Assembly (NCBI RefSeq): GCF_015160875.1
Contig: NZ_CP063374.1
Span: forward strand, 6,079,501 to 6,143,500
Reading direction: 5' to 3'
Length of the DNA stretch: 64,000 bases
DNA from: Streptomyces chromofuscus
Lineage (GTDB): Bacteria > Actinomycetota > Actinomycetes > Streptomycetales > Streptomycetaceae
The notes beneath the pieces are model-generated. The model ran no database searches. It saw nothing but the letters and a program-made list of their open reading frames with translations, and was not told the DNA's origin. Positions 1 through 8,966 of this stretch are shown here, one piece after another; position 1 is the first letter of the stretch, and every line of letters begins with the position of its first letter. The translations under genes and the position numbers were made by a program.

Positions 1-830
1 TCAACGCCGACTCCATGCAGCTCTACCAGGGGATGGACATCGGCACCGCCAAGCTGACGCCCGAGGAGCGCGGCGGCGTCCCGCACCACCTGCTCGACAT
101 CTGGGACGTCACGGTCACGGCCTCCGTCGCCGAGTACCAGCGGCTCGCCCGGGAACGCATCGACAGCCTGCTCGCCGACGGCCGCTGGCCGATCCTGGTC
201 GGCGGCTCCGGCCTGTACGTCCGCGGGGCCGTCGACAACCTGGAGTTCCCCGGCACCGACCCCGAGATCAGGGCCCGGCTGGAGGAGGAGCTCGCCCTGC
301 GCGGCTCCGGGGCGCTGCACGCCCGCCTCGCCGCCGCCGATCCCGAGGCCGCGCGGGCGATCCTGCCGAGCAACGGCCGCCGTATCGTCCGCGCGCTGGA
401 GGTGATCGAGATCACCGGCATGCCCTTCACGGCCAACCTCCCGGGTCACGACTCGGTGTACGACACCGTGCAGATCGGCGTCGACGTGGCGCGTCCCGAG
501 CTCGACGAGCGGATCGCGCGCCGGGTCGACCGGATGTGGGAGGCCGGGCTCGTCGAGGAAGTGCGCGCACTGGAGGCGCGGGGGTTGCGCGAGGGGCGTA
601 CGGCGTCGCGCGCACTCGGCTACCAGCAGGTGCTCGCGGCGCTGGCCGGTGAGTGCACGATGGAGGAGGCACGGGCCGAGACCGTCCGGGCCACCAAACG
701 CTTCGCGCGCCGTCAGGATTCATGGTTCAGGCGCGACCCCCGGGTGCATTGGCTCAGTGGGGCCGCGGCGGACCTCACGGAACTTCCGCGGCATGCCCTG
801 GCGTTGGTCGAACGACCGGTCACAGCCTGA
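1..830 (+). CDS. miaA: tRNA dimethylallyltransferase MiaA (5' truncated by window)
   Basis: Transfers the dimethylallyl group from DMAPP to the N6 of A37 in tRNAs that read UNN codons. The reading frame is already open at base 3 and gives NADSMQLYQGMDIGTAK, the family's conserved N-terminal region just after the P-loop. The P-loop itself lies outside the window. Further family landmarks are VGGSGLYVRG (about residue 65 from the first visible Met) and the C-terminal TASRALGYQQ segment. The stop is at 828-830. It is the first gene of an apparent co-directional unit with the membrane protein and dapF. Only about the first 20-40 residues should be missing. Identification is secure; the true start cannot be given. 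Confidence 0.95.
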   Translation, partial: NADSMQLYQGMDIGTAKLTPEERGGVPHHLLDIWDVTVTASVAEYQRLARERIDSLLADGRWPILVGGSGLYVRGAVDNLEFPGTDPEIRARLEEELALRGSGALHARLAAADPEAARAILPSNGRRIVRALEVIEITGMPFTANLPGHDSVYDTVQIGVDVARPELDERIARRVDRMWEAGLVEEVRALEARGLREGRTASRALGYQQVLAALAGECTMEEARAETVRATKRFARRQDSWFRRDPRVHWLSGAAADLTELPRHALALVERPVTA

Positions 831-932
831 TCACGTCATGGCATCGGGACGCTCCGGCCGTCATCGGGGCCTCCGGTGCCGTGCCATCATCGAGCTTCGA
901 TCGACCAAGTGGAGTCCAAGTTGGGAGGGCGC

Positions 933-1634
933 GTGGCGATGGAGGCCGGCCCTCGCGACACCGCACAAGGCACTGAGCGCGCCACCACCGGGCGTGGCGA
1001 ACCGGAGCGCCACGACGACGGCCGTCCGAGCCCCGACGGGGAGGGCCGCGTCATCGCCGACGATCACGGACGCTTCGTCGCGGACGGGGAGGGCCCTGAC
1101 GACCTCGACGCGGAGACCCGTCCCGGTGCCGACGGCGAGGGACTCGGGTTCGACGGCGTGCACCATTCCGGTGCCGGGAGCAACGGCCGTCCCGTGCCCG
1201 ACCCGGACGGTGGCCTGGGCCCGGACGCGCTCGACGAGACGCCGGACGGCGTGACCGACGACGGACCCGAGCCGGACGAGATGTTCGTGAGCGGGCCCGA
1301 GGTCGAGGTCGAACTGCGTCCGCAGCGCCGACTGCGCCTGTGGCAGCTCGCCCCTATCGTCGGCCTGGCCGCGGTGGGCTCCCTCATGTTCGCCTTCCCG
1401 CTGGCCTTCGACTTCGGCGACAGCGGAGCCGTGATCGCCATGCTGGGGCTGCTGATCTGCTCGTGCGCGGCCGGCTGGGGCATGATGGCCGCCCGCAAGG
1501 TCGGCCACACCTGGCCGGGGCTGCCGCAGCGCGGGTCCGGGCGGCGGCCGGACTGGCGGGTGGTGCTCGCGTACGTGGTCGTGGTCGCTGCGGTCGTCGT
1601 GCTGGCGGTGTGGCGGGTCGCCCGCCTGCGCTGA
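933..1634 (+). CDS. Small two-to-three-TM membrane protein with acidic N-terminal tail
   Basis: Unknown function. I chose GTG 933 because GGGAGG (922-927) sits at good spacing; this gives 233 residues. Residues 1-130 are a disordered Asp/Gly/Glu/Pro-rich tail with no recognisable fold. After a basic stretch (QRRLRLW) come hydrophobic segments beginning APIVGLAAVGSLMFAF, AVIAMLGLLICSCAAGW and VLAYVVVVAAVVVLAVW. The tail is probably cytoplasmic. It lies between miaA and dapF on the same strand, about 100 nt and 190 nt from its neighbours, a position I recall as conserved in Streptomyces. No enzymatic motif is visible. Confidence 0.75.
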   Translation: MAMEAGPRDTAQGTERATTGRGEPERHDDGRPSPDGEGRVIADDHGRFVADGEGPDDLDAETRPGADGEGLGFDGVHHSGAGSNGRPVPDPDGGLGPDALDETPDGVTDDGPEPDEMFVSGPEVEVELRPQRRLRLWQLAPIVGLAAVGSLMFAFPLAFDFGDSGAVIAMLGLLICSCAAGWGMMAARKVGHTWPGLPQRGSGRRPDWRVVLAYVVVVAAVVVLAVWRVARLR

Positions 1635-1825
1635 CACCCGCGCCCACCGGCGGGCCGGGCGCCCACTGCGCCCCGCGCCCACCACGGGCCGGACGCCCAC
1701 TGCCACCCGCGCCCGGCGCAGACGGTGAAGCGCCTGTCCAGCCCCCGCTCGCCGTGAGGCGGTCAGGCGCCCGCCGACGTCCCGGGCGACGACGTGGTGT
1801 CGTAGTCACCCCGTACGATCGAGGA

Positions 1826-2695
1826 ATGAGCACGCGGATCGCCTTCCTCAAGGGCCACGGCACCGAGAACGACTTCGTGATCGTCCCGGACCCCGAGAAC
1901 GCCATCGACCTGCCCCCGGCTGCCGTCGTCGCCCTGTGCGACCGCCGCGCGGGGATCGGCGGGGACGGCCTGCTGCACGTCGTGCGGTCCGCCGCGCACC
2001 CCGAGGCCGAGGAGATGGCGGCCGAGGCGGAGTGGTTCATGGACTACCGCAACGGCGACGGCTCGATCGCCGAGATGTGCGGCAACGGCGTGCGCGTGTT
2101 CGCGCGCTACCTCCAGCGCGCCGGCCACGTGGCCGAGGGGGACATCGCGGTCGCCACCCGAGGGGGCGTGAAGACCGTGCATCTCGCCAAGGACGGTGAC
2201 GTCACCGTCGGCATGGGCAGGGCGCGGCTCCCCGAGGGCGACGTCACGGTGAGCGTCGGCGCGCGCAGCTGGCCCGCGCGGAACGTGAACATGGGCAACC
2301 CGCACGCCGTGGCCTTCGTGGGCGACCTCGCGGACGCCGGCGACCTGCTCTCCCCGCCGCCGTTCAGCCCGGCGGCCGCCTACCCGGACGGCGTGAACGT
2401 GGAGTTCGTCGTCGACCGCGGCCCGCGGCACGTCGCCATGCGCGTGCACGAGCGCGGCTCCGGCGAGACCCGCTCCTGTGGCACGGGCGCGTGCGCCGTC
2501 GCCGTGGCCGCCGCCCGCCGCGACGGCGCCGACCCGGCCGTCACCGGGACTTCGGCGACCTACACCGTGGACGTGCCGGGCGGACGCCTGGTCATCACCG
2601 AACGCCCCGATGGCGAGATAGAGATGACGGGACCGGCGGTGATCGTCGCCGAGGGCGAGGTCGACGCGGACTGGCTCGCGGGCGCGGCCGGCTGA
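1826..2695 (+). CDS. dapF: Diaminopimelate epimerase DapF
   Basis: Converts LL-diaminopimelate to the meso form for lysine and peptidoglycan synthesis; a cofactor-independent, two-cysteine racemase of the cytoplasm. The product is 289 residues, the usual family length. It opens MSTRIAFLKGHGTENDFV. The two catalytic cysteines are visible in MCGNGVRVF (Cys85) and RSCGTGACAVAVAA (Cys218). ATG 1826 has GAGG just upstream (1821-1824), but the frame is open further upstream, so the start rests on homology to the N-terminal motif. Streptomyces walls use LL-DAP, so the meso form here mainly feeds lysine. Confidence 0.96.
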   Translation: MSTRIAFLKGHGTENDFVIVPDPENAIDLPPAAVVALCDRRAGIGGDGLLHVVRSAAHPEAEEMAAEAEWFMDYRNGDGSIAEMCGNGVRVFARYLQRAGHVAEGDIAVATRGGVKTVHLAKDGDVTVGMGRARLPEGDVTVSVGARSWPARNVNMGNPHAVAFVGDLADAGDLLSPPPFSPAAAYPDGVNVEFVVDRGPRHVAMRVHERGSGETRSCGTGACAVAVAAARRDGADPAVTGTSATYTVDVPGGRLVITERPDGEIEMTGPAVIVAEGEVDADWLAGAAG

Positions 2696-3090
2696 CGGCG
2701 AGTCGGCTTCCGCGCGAGGTCGGCTGCGGCGAGTCGCCTGCGGCGGGGCTCGGCTGACGGCGAGTCGGCTGCGTACGCGGTAGGGATTCGGCTGCCGTAC
2801 GCGGCAGTCGACGCCCACGAGGGTCGGGCGACGGCGGGTGCCGACCGTAGTCCCCGGCATCGTGCGGGCGTTCGACGTATGGCCGCCGCAGTGCATGCCG
2901 GGCCCAGCCATAAACATCCAAACCGTCGCTCGAATGGGTGATCCGTTTCACGCTGGGCCAGAGGCGGTCAGGAGCGTGTGGTCGGCTCGATAGCATCAAG
3001 CACCGGCCCGGACGGGGAGAAGTCGCCGACCCCTGAGCCGTGTCCGCCATGGGGCACCCCGTTCGCCGGTCCACGCAGCCGGAGGTGCCC
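2696..3090. other. Intergenic region dapF-rsh with a 19-bp direct repeat
   Basis: No convincing gene. A 19-bp word (GGCTGACGGCGAGTCGGCT) occurs at 2690-2708, overlapping the dapF stop, and again at 2752-2770, 62 bp apart, with more degenerate GCGAGTCGGCTGCG-like words between. This looks like local duplication of GC-rich DNA. The stretch 2900-3000 is less GC-rich and probably holds the promoter of the downstream RSH gene. I cannot place -10/-35 boxes with confidence. Confidence 0.5.
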
Positions 3091-5271
3091 ATGAGTGCGG
3101 AGGCCACGAACCCTGCGACCCCAGGCGCCGCGACGGGCCCGATGACAGGCCCAGCGCCCGCATCGGCGCCGCGCAGAAGGTCGCTGCCCAGAATCGACCT
3201 GCGCCGCCTCGGCCGCGCCGCACTGCTCGGCTCCGCCCCCCGGGACCGGCTGCCCGACGCCATCGGCCACGTCGTCGACGCGCACCGCGCCCACCACCCC
3301 GACGCCGACCTCGAACCCCTGCGCCGCGCCTACGTCCTGGCCGAGTCCTCGCACCGCGGCCAGATGCGCAAGAGCGGCGAGCCGTACATCACGCACCCGC
3401 TCGCCGTCACCCTCATCCTGGCCGAACTCGGCGCCGAGACGACGACGTTGACGGCCTCCCTGCTGCACGACACCGTCGAGGACACCGACGTGACCCTCGA
3501 CCAGGTGCGCGAGCAGTTCGGCGAGGAGGTCCGCTACCTCGTCGACGGCGTCACCAAACTGGAGAAGGTCGACTACGGCGCCGCCGCCGAGCCCGAGACC
3601 TTCCGCAAGATGCTCGTCGCCACCGGCAACGACGTCCGGGTGATGTCGATCAAACTCGCCGACCGGCTGCACAACATGCGCACCCTCGGCGTGATGCGCC
3701 CCGAGAAACAGGCCCGCATCGCCAAGGTCACCCGCGACGTCCTCATCCCGCTCGCCGAACGGCTCGGCGTCCAGGCACTCAAGACCGAACTGGAGGACCT
3801 GGTCTTCGCGATCCTCCACCCAGAGGAGTACGAGCACACCCGCGCGCTGATCGTCGAGAACGCGGCCCTCTCCGACGACCCGCTCGCCGCGATCGCCGAC
3901 GAGATGCGTGCCGTGCTGAACGAGGCCGGCATTCCCTCCGAAGTCCTCGTCCGCCCCCGGCACTTCGTCTCCCTGCACCGCGTCTCCCGCAGGCGCGGCC
4001 GGCTGCGCGGCTGCGACTTCGGCCGGCTGCTGGTGCTGGTGAACGAGGACGCGGACTGCTACGGCGTCCTCGGCGAACTGCACACGTGCATGACGCCCGT
4101 CGTCTCGGAGTTCAAGGACTTCATCGCCGTGCCGAAGTTCAACCTCTACCAGTCGCTGCACACCGCCCTCGCCCGGCCGGACGGCCAGATCGCCGAGGTC
4201 CTCATCCGCACCCACCAGATGCACAAGGTGGCCGAGGCCGGTGTCATCGCGCTCGGCAACCCCTACGCGCCGCCCGCCTCCGACGACCCGGCCGACGGCG
4301 AGCGCGCCGACCCCACCCGCCCCGGCTGGCTCTCCCGCCTCCTTAAATGGCAGCAGGCCGCGCCGGACCCCGACACCTTCTGGTCGACCCTGCGCGAGGA
4401 CCTCGCCCAGGACCGCGAGATCACCGTCTTCCGCCCCGACGGCGGCACCCTCGGCCTGCCCGAGGGCGCGACCTGCGTGGACGCCGCGTACGCGCAGTAC
4501 GGCGAGGACGCGCACGCGTGCATCGGCGCCCGGGTCAACGGGCGGCTTGCGACGCTGAGCACCGTGCTGAAGGACGGCGACAGCGTCCAGCTGCTCATGG
4601 GCCAGGACCCCGCCTCGGAGCCGTCCCGGGAGTGGCTGGAGCACGCCCACACGCCGGCCGCCCGCATCGCCATCCAGCGCTGGCTGGCGGCGCATCCGAC
4701 GCACACGGACAGCGCCGCCACGTCTCTCGATGCGGCCACGAGTCCTCCGCCGGCCCCACTTGTCACCACCGCCGCTCCTGCCCCTTCGGCCGCCGCGGTC
4801 TCGGCGCCGTCCCGATCCACCGGCGCCGTGGTCGTCGACCGTCCCGGGGTGAGCGTGCGGCTCGCCCGCTGCTGTACGCCCGTACCACCCGACGCGGTCA
4901 CCGGCTTCGCCGTGCGCGGGGGAGTGGTGACGGTCCATCGCGTCGGATGCGCGGCGGGGACGCGGATGAAGAGCGCGGGTCGCGCGGAGGTGGGCGTGCG
5001 TTGGGGGGAGACCACGGGGTGCCGGGTCACCCTGGTCGCTGAATCGTTCGGCCGCCCCCATCTCCTCGCCGACCTCACCGAGGCCATCGCCCTCGAAGGC
5101 GCCGAGATCGTCTCGGCCACCGTCGAGCCCCCGACCCAACAGCGCGTACGCCACACGTACACCCTCCAACTGACGGACGCCGCCCGCCTGCCCGCCCTCA
5201 TGCGCGCGATGCGGAACGTGGCGGGCGTGTACGACGTGAGCCGGGCCCAGCATCACGCGCCGGCATGGTGA
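3091..5271 (+). CDS. rshA: RelA/SpoT-homologue (p)ppGpp synthetase/hydrolase, RshA-like
   Basis: Long RSH protein of 726 residues. ATG 3091 is favoured by GGAGG at 3081-3085. Order: a basic Pro/Ala-rich lead (1-50); a hydrolase HD domain with LLHDTVEDTD (His126-Asp127) and KLADRLHNMRTL; a synthetase domain with SEFKDFIAVPKFNLYQSLHT (about 338-358) and EVLIRTHQMHKVAE (Glu369); a TGS domain (ITVFRPDGG...); a zinc-finger-like region with ARCCTPVP; and a C-terminal ACT domain. The hydrolase motifs are canonical. The synthetase N-half is not: where the family has a GRPKHIYSIYRKM-type stretch, this protein reads VRPRHFVSLHRVSRRRGR. This is probably the second Streptomyces RSH enzyme, with RelA elsewhere. 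Hydrolase activity is expected; synthetase activity is uncertain. Confidence 0.88.
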   Translation: MSAEATNPATPGAATGPMTGPAPASAPRRRSLPRIDLRRLGRAALLGSAPRDRLPDAIGHVVDAHRAHHPDADLEPLRRAYVLAESSHRGQMRKSGEPYITHPLAVTLILAELGAETTTLTASLLHDTVEDTDVTLDQVREQFGEEVRYLVDGVTKLEKVDYGAAAEPETFRKMLVATGNDVRVMSIKLADRLHNMRTLGVMRPEKQARIAKVTRDVLIPLAERLGVQALKTELEDLVFAILHPEEYEHTRALIVENAALSDDPLAAIADEMRAVLNEAGIPSEVLVRPRHFVSLHRVSRRRGRLRGCDFGRLLVLVNEDADCYGVLGELHTCMTPVVSEFKDFIAVPKFNLYQSLHTALARPDGQIAEVLIRTHQMHKVAEAGVIALGNPYAPPASDDPADGERADPTRPGWLSRLLKWQQAAPDPDTFWSTLREDLAQDREITVFRPDGGTLGLPEGATCVDAAYAQYGEDAHACIGARVNGRLATLSTVLKDGDSVQLLMGQDPASEPSREWLEHAHTPAARIAIQRWLAAHPTHTDSAATSLDAATSPPPAPLVTTAAPAPSAAAVSAPSRSTGAVVVDRPGVSVRLARCCTPVPPDAVTGFAVRGGVVTVHRVGCAAGTRMKSAGRAEVGVRWGETTGCRVTLVAESFGRPHLLADLTEAIALEGAEIVSATVEPPTQQRVRHTYTLQLTDAARLPALMRAMRNVAGVYDVSRAQHHAPAW

Positions 5272-5615
5272 CCCCCCGACCGGACCTGATCCCCGCGCCG
5301 CCATCACGCCGCCCGCAACTCGCTCGCGTTCGCCCATAGGCACCCCGCGCGTACGCCGCCGGGCACCCGCCTCCGTACGCCCGCCGCATCCCGCGAGTAC
5401 GCCGCCGGGCACCCGCCTCCGTACGCCCGCCGCATCCCGCGCGTACGCCGCCGGCACGCACCCGGTACGCCCGCCCGCACCCCCTGCGGTTCCCCCCGCA
5501 CCCCTCGCGAGTACGTCCCCGGCCCCCGCCCCCATACGCCCGCCCGCACCCCGTTCGGGTGCGCCCGGCGCGCGTCGTCGCTGTGTGGTTCGCGCGCGCT
5601 GGTAGCCGTAACTCC
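5272..5615. repeat. Intergenic 46-bp GC-rich tandem repeat
   Basis: Between the RSH gene and the M1 peptidase. A 46-bp unit beginning GTACGCCGCCGGGCACCC is repeated, with starts at 5351, 5397 and 5443 (the third copy partial and diverging). Each unit contains a second GTACGCC 22-24 bp inside it, so the deeper period is about 23 bp. Degenerate copies (GTACGCCCGCC...) continue to about 5565. All frames look non-coding. No clear promoter or terminator is visible. Confidence 0.75.
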
Positions 5616-7190
5616 ATGCTGCTCACCTCCCCCCACCGGGCTGCACCGCCCGTCACCGACGCCGCCCGCGCCCGCGTCGGCGCACGAAGGACCGCCCGTC
5701 GGATCAAGGCGGCCCTGGTCGCCTCCGCCGCCTCCATCTGCCTGGTCGCCGCGAGCGCCTCGCCCATCCCGCTGGGCGTCGGCGACCGCCTCTTCCCCCA
5801 CCTCGGCAATCCGGGCTACGACGTGTCGGCGTACGACCTCTCCTTCACGTACGCCGGCAGCAACGACAAGCCGCTTCAGGCCGTCACCACCATCGAGGCC
5901 CTGACGACCGCACCCCTGTCGCGCGTCAACCTCGACTTCGCCCGCGGCCGGGTCACCTCGGTGGAGGTCGACGGTGAGCCGGCGTCGTTCGCCGCGGCCG
6001 ACGAGGACCTGGTGGTCACGCCGGACGAACCGCTGTCGCAGGGGCAGTCGACGCGCATCACCGTGCGGCACACCAGCGACCCGCTCCCCGGCGAGGGCCG
6101 GGAAGGAGGCTGGGTCCGCACCGGGGACGGCCTCGCCATGGCCAACCAGGCGGACGCCGCCCACCTGGTGTTCCCGTGCAACGACCACCCCTCCGACAAG
6201 GCCCGCTTCACCATCCGCGTCACCGCCCCCGAGGGCTACACGGCCGTCGCCAACGGCCTGCCCGCCGACGTGCGGCGCGTCGGCACCGCCACCAGTTGGA
6301 CCTACCGCACACAGCACCCCATGGCCACCGAACTCGCCCAGGTCTCGATCGGCCGTTCCACGGTGGTACACGGCACAGGACCGCACGCGCTCCCGCTGCG
6401 GGACGTCGTCCCGACCCGCGACAGGGCGACGCTCGCACCGTGGCTCGCCAAGACCCCCGACCACATCGCGTGGATGGAGGGCAAGGTCGGGCCGTACCCC
6501 TTCGAGACGTACGGCGTGCTCGTCGCGGACGCCGCCACCGGCTTCGAGCTGGAGACACAGACGCTCTCCCTCTTCGAGAAGAACCTCTTCACCGACTCGA
6601 CCTTCCCCGAGTGGTACGTCGACTCGATCATGGTCCATGAGCTGGCCCACCAGTGGTTCGGCGACAGCGTCAGCCCTCGCACCTGGTCCGACCTGTGGCT
6701 CAACGAGGGACACGCGACCTGGTACGAGGCGCTGTACGCGCAGGAGAGGGGGCACCGCTCCCTGGAGGCGCGCATGCGCGCGGCGTACGCCGCCTCGGAC
6801 CGCTGGCGCGCCGCCGGCGGCCCGCCCGCCGCTCCCAAGGTGCCCGAGTCCGACAGCCGCCTCGGTATCTTCCGCCCGGTCGTCTACGACGGCGCCGCCC
6901 TCGTCCTGTACGCCCTCCGCCAGGAGATCGGACGCGCCGCCTTCGACGGGCTGGAGCGGGCCTGGGTGAGCCGGCACCGGGACGGCACGGCGACCACCGC
7001 CGACTTCGTGTCGCTGGCCTCCCGGATGTCCGGACGCGACGTGAGCGGCTTCCTGCACGGCTGGCTGTACGGCGAGAAGACCCCCCCGATGCCGGGTCAC
7101 CCGGACTGGAAGCCGGCGGCTGCCCGCCATTCTCCCGGGCAGCAGGCCTCGCCCGATGTCATGGCGCCGAGGAAAACGGCCGCGGAATAA
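5616..7190 (+). CDS. M1-family zinc metallopeptidase (aminopeptidase), probably membrane-anchored or secreted
   Basis: Predicted aminopeptidase-type gluzincin of 524 residues. The zinc site is complete: HELAHQ (His341-Glu342-His345), followed 18 residues later by Glu364 in LNEGHATW. The upstream substrate-binding motif appears as GFELETQTL in place of the classical GAMEN. A basic run RRTARRIK is followed by a hydrophobic stretch (about residues 29-48, AALVASAASICLVAA), which fits a signal peptide or anchor. It is shorter than cytosolic PepN because the C-terminal ERAP1-like domain is absent. ATG 5616 lacks a strong ribosome-binding site, so the message may be leaderless or the start different. 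The substrate is unknown. Confidence 0.87.
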   Translation: MLLTSPHRAAPPVTDAARARVGARRTARRIKAALVASAASICLVAASASPIPLGVGDRLFPHLGNPGYDVSAYDLSFTYAGSNDKPLQAVTTIEALTTAPLSRVNLDFARGRVTSVEVDGEPASFAAADEDLVVTPDEPLSQGQSTRITVRHTSDPLPGEGREGGWVRTGDGLAMANQADAAHLVFPCNDHPSDKARFTIRVTAPEGYTAVANGLPADVRRVGTATSWTYRTQHPMATELAQVSIGRSTVVHGTGPHALPLRDVVPTRDRATLAPWLAKTPDHIAWMEGKVGPYPFETYGVLVADAATGFELETQTLSLFEKNLFTDSTFPEWYVDSIMVHELAHQWFGDSVSPRTWSDLWLNEGHATWYEALYAQERGHRSLEARMRAAYAASDRWRAAGGPPAAPKVPESDSRLGIFRPVVYDGAALVLYALRQEIGRAAFDGLERAWVSRHRDGTATTADFVSLASRMSGRDVSGFLHGWLYGEKTPPMPGHPDWKPAAARHSPGQQASPDVMAPRKTAAE

Positions 7191-7363
7191 CACGGTGACG
7201 AGACGGGGCGTACCGTGCGACCATCTTCTGGTCGGCGGCAAGGGTGACGGGAATCTCCCGGGCCACTCGAGCGTTGTGCAGAGTGACGGAGCGGCTCCAC
7301 GATCCTTCACGTGCGCTGCGCCCCGTCGCCGCACTACGAAATCCTCAACGACGTAAGGACCCA

Positions 7364-8857
7364 ATGACCTCCTCTTCTTCCCCTTCCCAGGACACCAAGC
7401 GCCTCGCGCACGACTACCCCGAAGGCCTCCGGGCCGATGCCCTGATGGAAGAGGACGTCGCCTGGAGCCACGAGATCGACGGAGAGCGGGACGGCGACCA
7501 GTTCGACCGCTCCGAGCGCGCGGCTCTGCGCCGCGTCGCGGGCCTCTCCACCGAGCTCGAGGACGTCACCGAGGTCGAGTACCGCCAGCTCCGTCTGGAG
7601 CGGGTCGTCCTCGTCGGCGTCTGGACCTCGGGGACCGTGCAGGACGCGGAGAACTCCCTCGCGGAGCTCGCCGCCCTCGCGGAGACCGCGGGCGCACTGG
7701 TGCTCGACGGCGTGATCCAGCGCCGCGACAAGCCCGACGCGGCGACCTACATCGGCTCCGGCAAGGCGGAGGAGCTGCGCGACATCGTCATCGACACCGG
7801 CGCGGACACCGTCATCTGCGACGGTGAGCTCAGCCCCGGCCAGCTGATCCACCTCGAGGACGTCGTCAAGGTCAAGGTCATCGACCGTACGGCGCTGATC
7901 CTGGACATCTTCGCCCAGCACGCCAAGTCCCGCGAGGGCAAGGCGCAGGTCGCACTCGCGCAGATGACCTACATGCTGCCGCGGCTGCGAGGCTGGGGTC
8001 AGTCCCTGTCCCGTCAGATGGGCGGCGGCAAGGGCGGCGGCCTCGCCACCCGTGGCCCCGGTGAGACCAAGATCGAGACGGACCGGCGCCGGATCCGCGA
8101 GAAGATGGCGAAGATGCGCCGGGAGATCGCGGAGATGAAGACCGGCCGTGACATCAAGCGCCAGGAGCGCAAGCGCCACAAGGTGCCCTCGGTCGCCATC
8201 GCCGGCTACACCAACGCGGGCAAGTCGTCCCTGCTCAACCGCCTCACCGGCGCCGGCGTCCTGGTCGAGAACGCCCTGTTCGCGACCCTGGACCCGACCG
8301 TTCGCCGGGCCGAGACCCCGAGCGGCCGGCTGTACACCCTGGCCGACACCGTAGGTTTCGTCCGGCACCTGCCGCACCACCTGGTCGAGGCGTTCCGCTC
8401 CACGATGGAGGAGGTCGGCGAGTCCGACCTGATCCTGCACGTGGTGGACGGCTCGCACCCGAACCCGGAGGAGCAGCTGGCCGCCGTGCGCGAGGTGATC
8501 AGGGACGTCGGCGCCACCGACGTGCCCGAGATCGTCGTGGTCAACAAGGCCGACGCGGCCGACCCGCTGGTCCTCCAGCGGCTGCTGCGGATCGAGAAGC
8601 GCTCCATCGCCGTCTCGGCCCGCACCGGCCGGGGCATCGACGAGCTGCTCGCGCTCATCGACAACGAGCTGCCCCGCCCGTCCGTGGAGATCGAGGTGCT
8701 CGTGCCGTACACCCACGGCAAGCTGGTGGCCCGCGCCCACGACGAGGGTGACGTGATCTCCGAGGAGCACACCCCGGAGGGCACCCTGCTCAAGGTGCGG
8801 GTGCACGAGGAACTGGCGGCGGAACTCGCGCCGTACGTCCCGACCCCGGCCGCCTGA
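7364..8857 (+). CDS. hflX: Ribosome-associated GTPase HflX
   Basis: GTPase that binds the 50S subunit and splits stalled or stressed ribosomes. The product is 497 residues. ATG 7364 follows AAGGA (7354-7358). An N-terminal HflX domain (GTVQDAENSLAELAALAETAG, later DAATYIGSGKAEEL) leads to the family signature GGGKGGGLATRGPGETKIE and an arginine-rich helix. The G domain has GYTNAGKSSLLNRLTG (P-loop), DTVGFVRHLP (G3) and VVNKAD (G4). The N-terminal 60 residues are an extra polar extension. It ends at a strong terminator shared with the convergent peptidase gene. Confidence 0.96.
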   Translation: MTSSSSPSQDTKRLAHDYPEGLRADALMEEDVAWSHEIDGERDGDQFDRSERAALRRVAGLSTELEDVTEVEYRQLRLERVVLVGVWTSGTVQDAENSLAELAALAETAGALVLDGVIQRRDKPDAATYIGSGKAEELRDIVIDTGADTVICDGELSPGQLIHLEDVVKVKVIDRTALILDIFAQHAKSREGKAQVALAQMTYMLPRLRGWGQSLSRQMGGGKGGGLATRGPGETKIETDRRRIREKMAKMRREIAEMKTGRDIKRQERKRHKVPSVAIAGYTNAGKSSLLNRLTGAGVLVENALFATLDPTVRRAETPSGRLYTLADTVGFVRHLPHHLVEAFRSTMEEVGESDLILHVVDGSHPNPEEQLAAVREVIRDVGATDVPEIVVVNKADAADPLVLQRLLRIEKRSIAVSARTGRGIDELLALIDNELPRPSVEIEVLVPYTHGKLVARAHDEGDVISEEHTPEGTLLKVRVHEELAAELAPYVPTPAA

Positions 8858-8925
8858 GCCGGCCGTGACCGCGCCGTGGAGCCGTAGCCCGTAGGCTCCC
8901 AGAGCTGTGTGAGCCGAAACAGTGA

Positions 8926-8952
8926 GGCCCGCCCCGTGCGAGGGGCGGGCCT
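8926..8952. terminator. Bidirectional hairpin between hflX and the convergent peptidase gene
   Basis: Perfect 10-bp inverted repeat GGCCCGCCCC / GGGGCGGGCC (with one further flanking A-T pair) around a 6-nt loop GTGCGA, followed on the plus strand by TTCGTC. It lies between two convergent stop codons, 70 nt after hflX and 15 nt before the peptidase stop, so it can serve both. Confidence 0.85.
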
Positions 8953-8966
8953 TCGTCATCGGCGTG

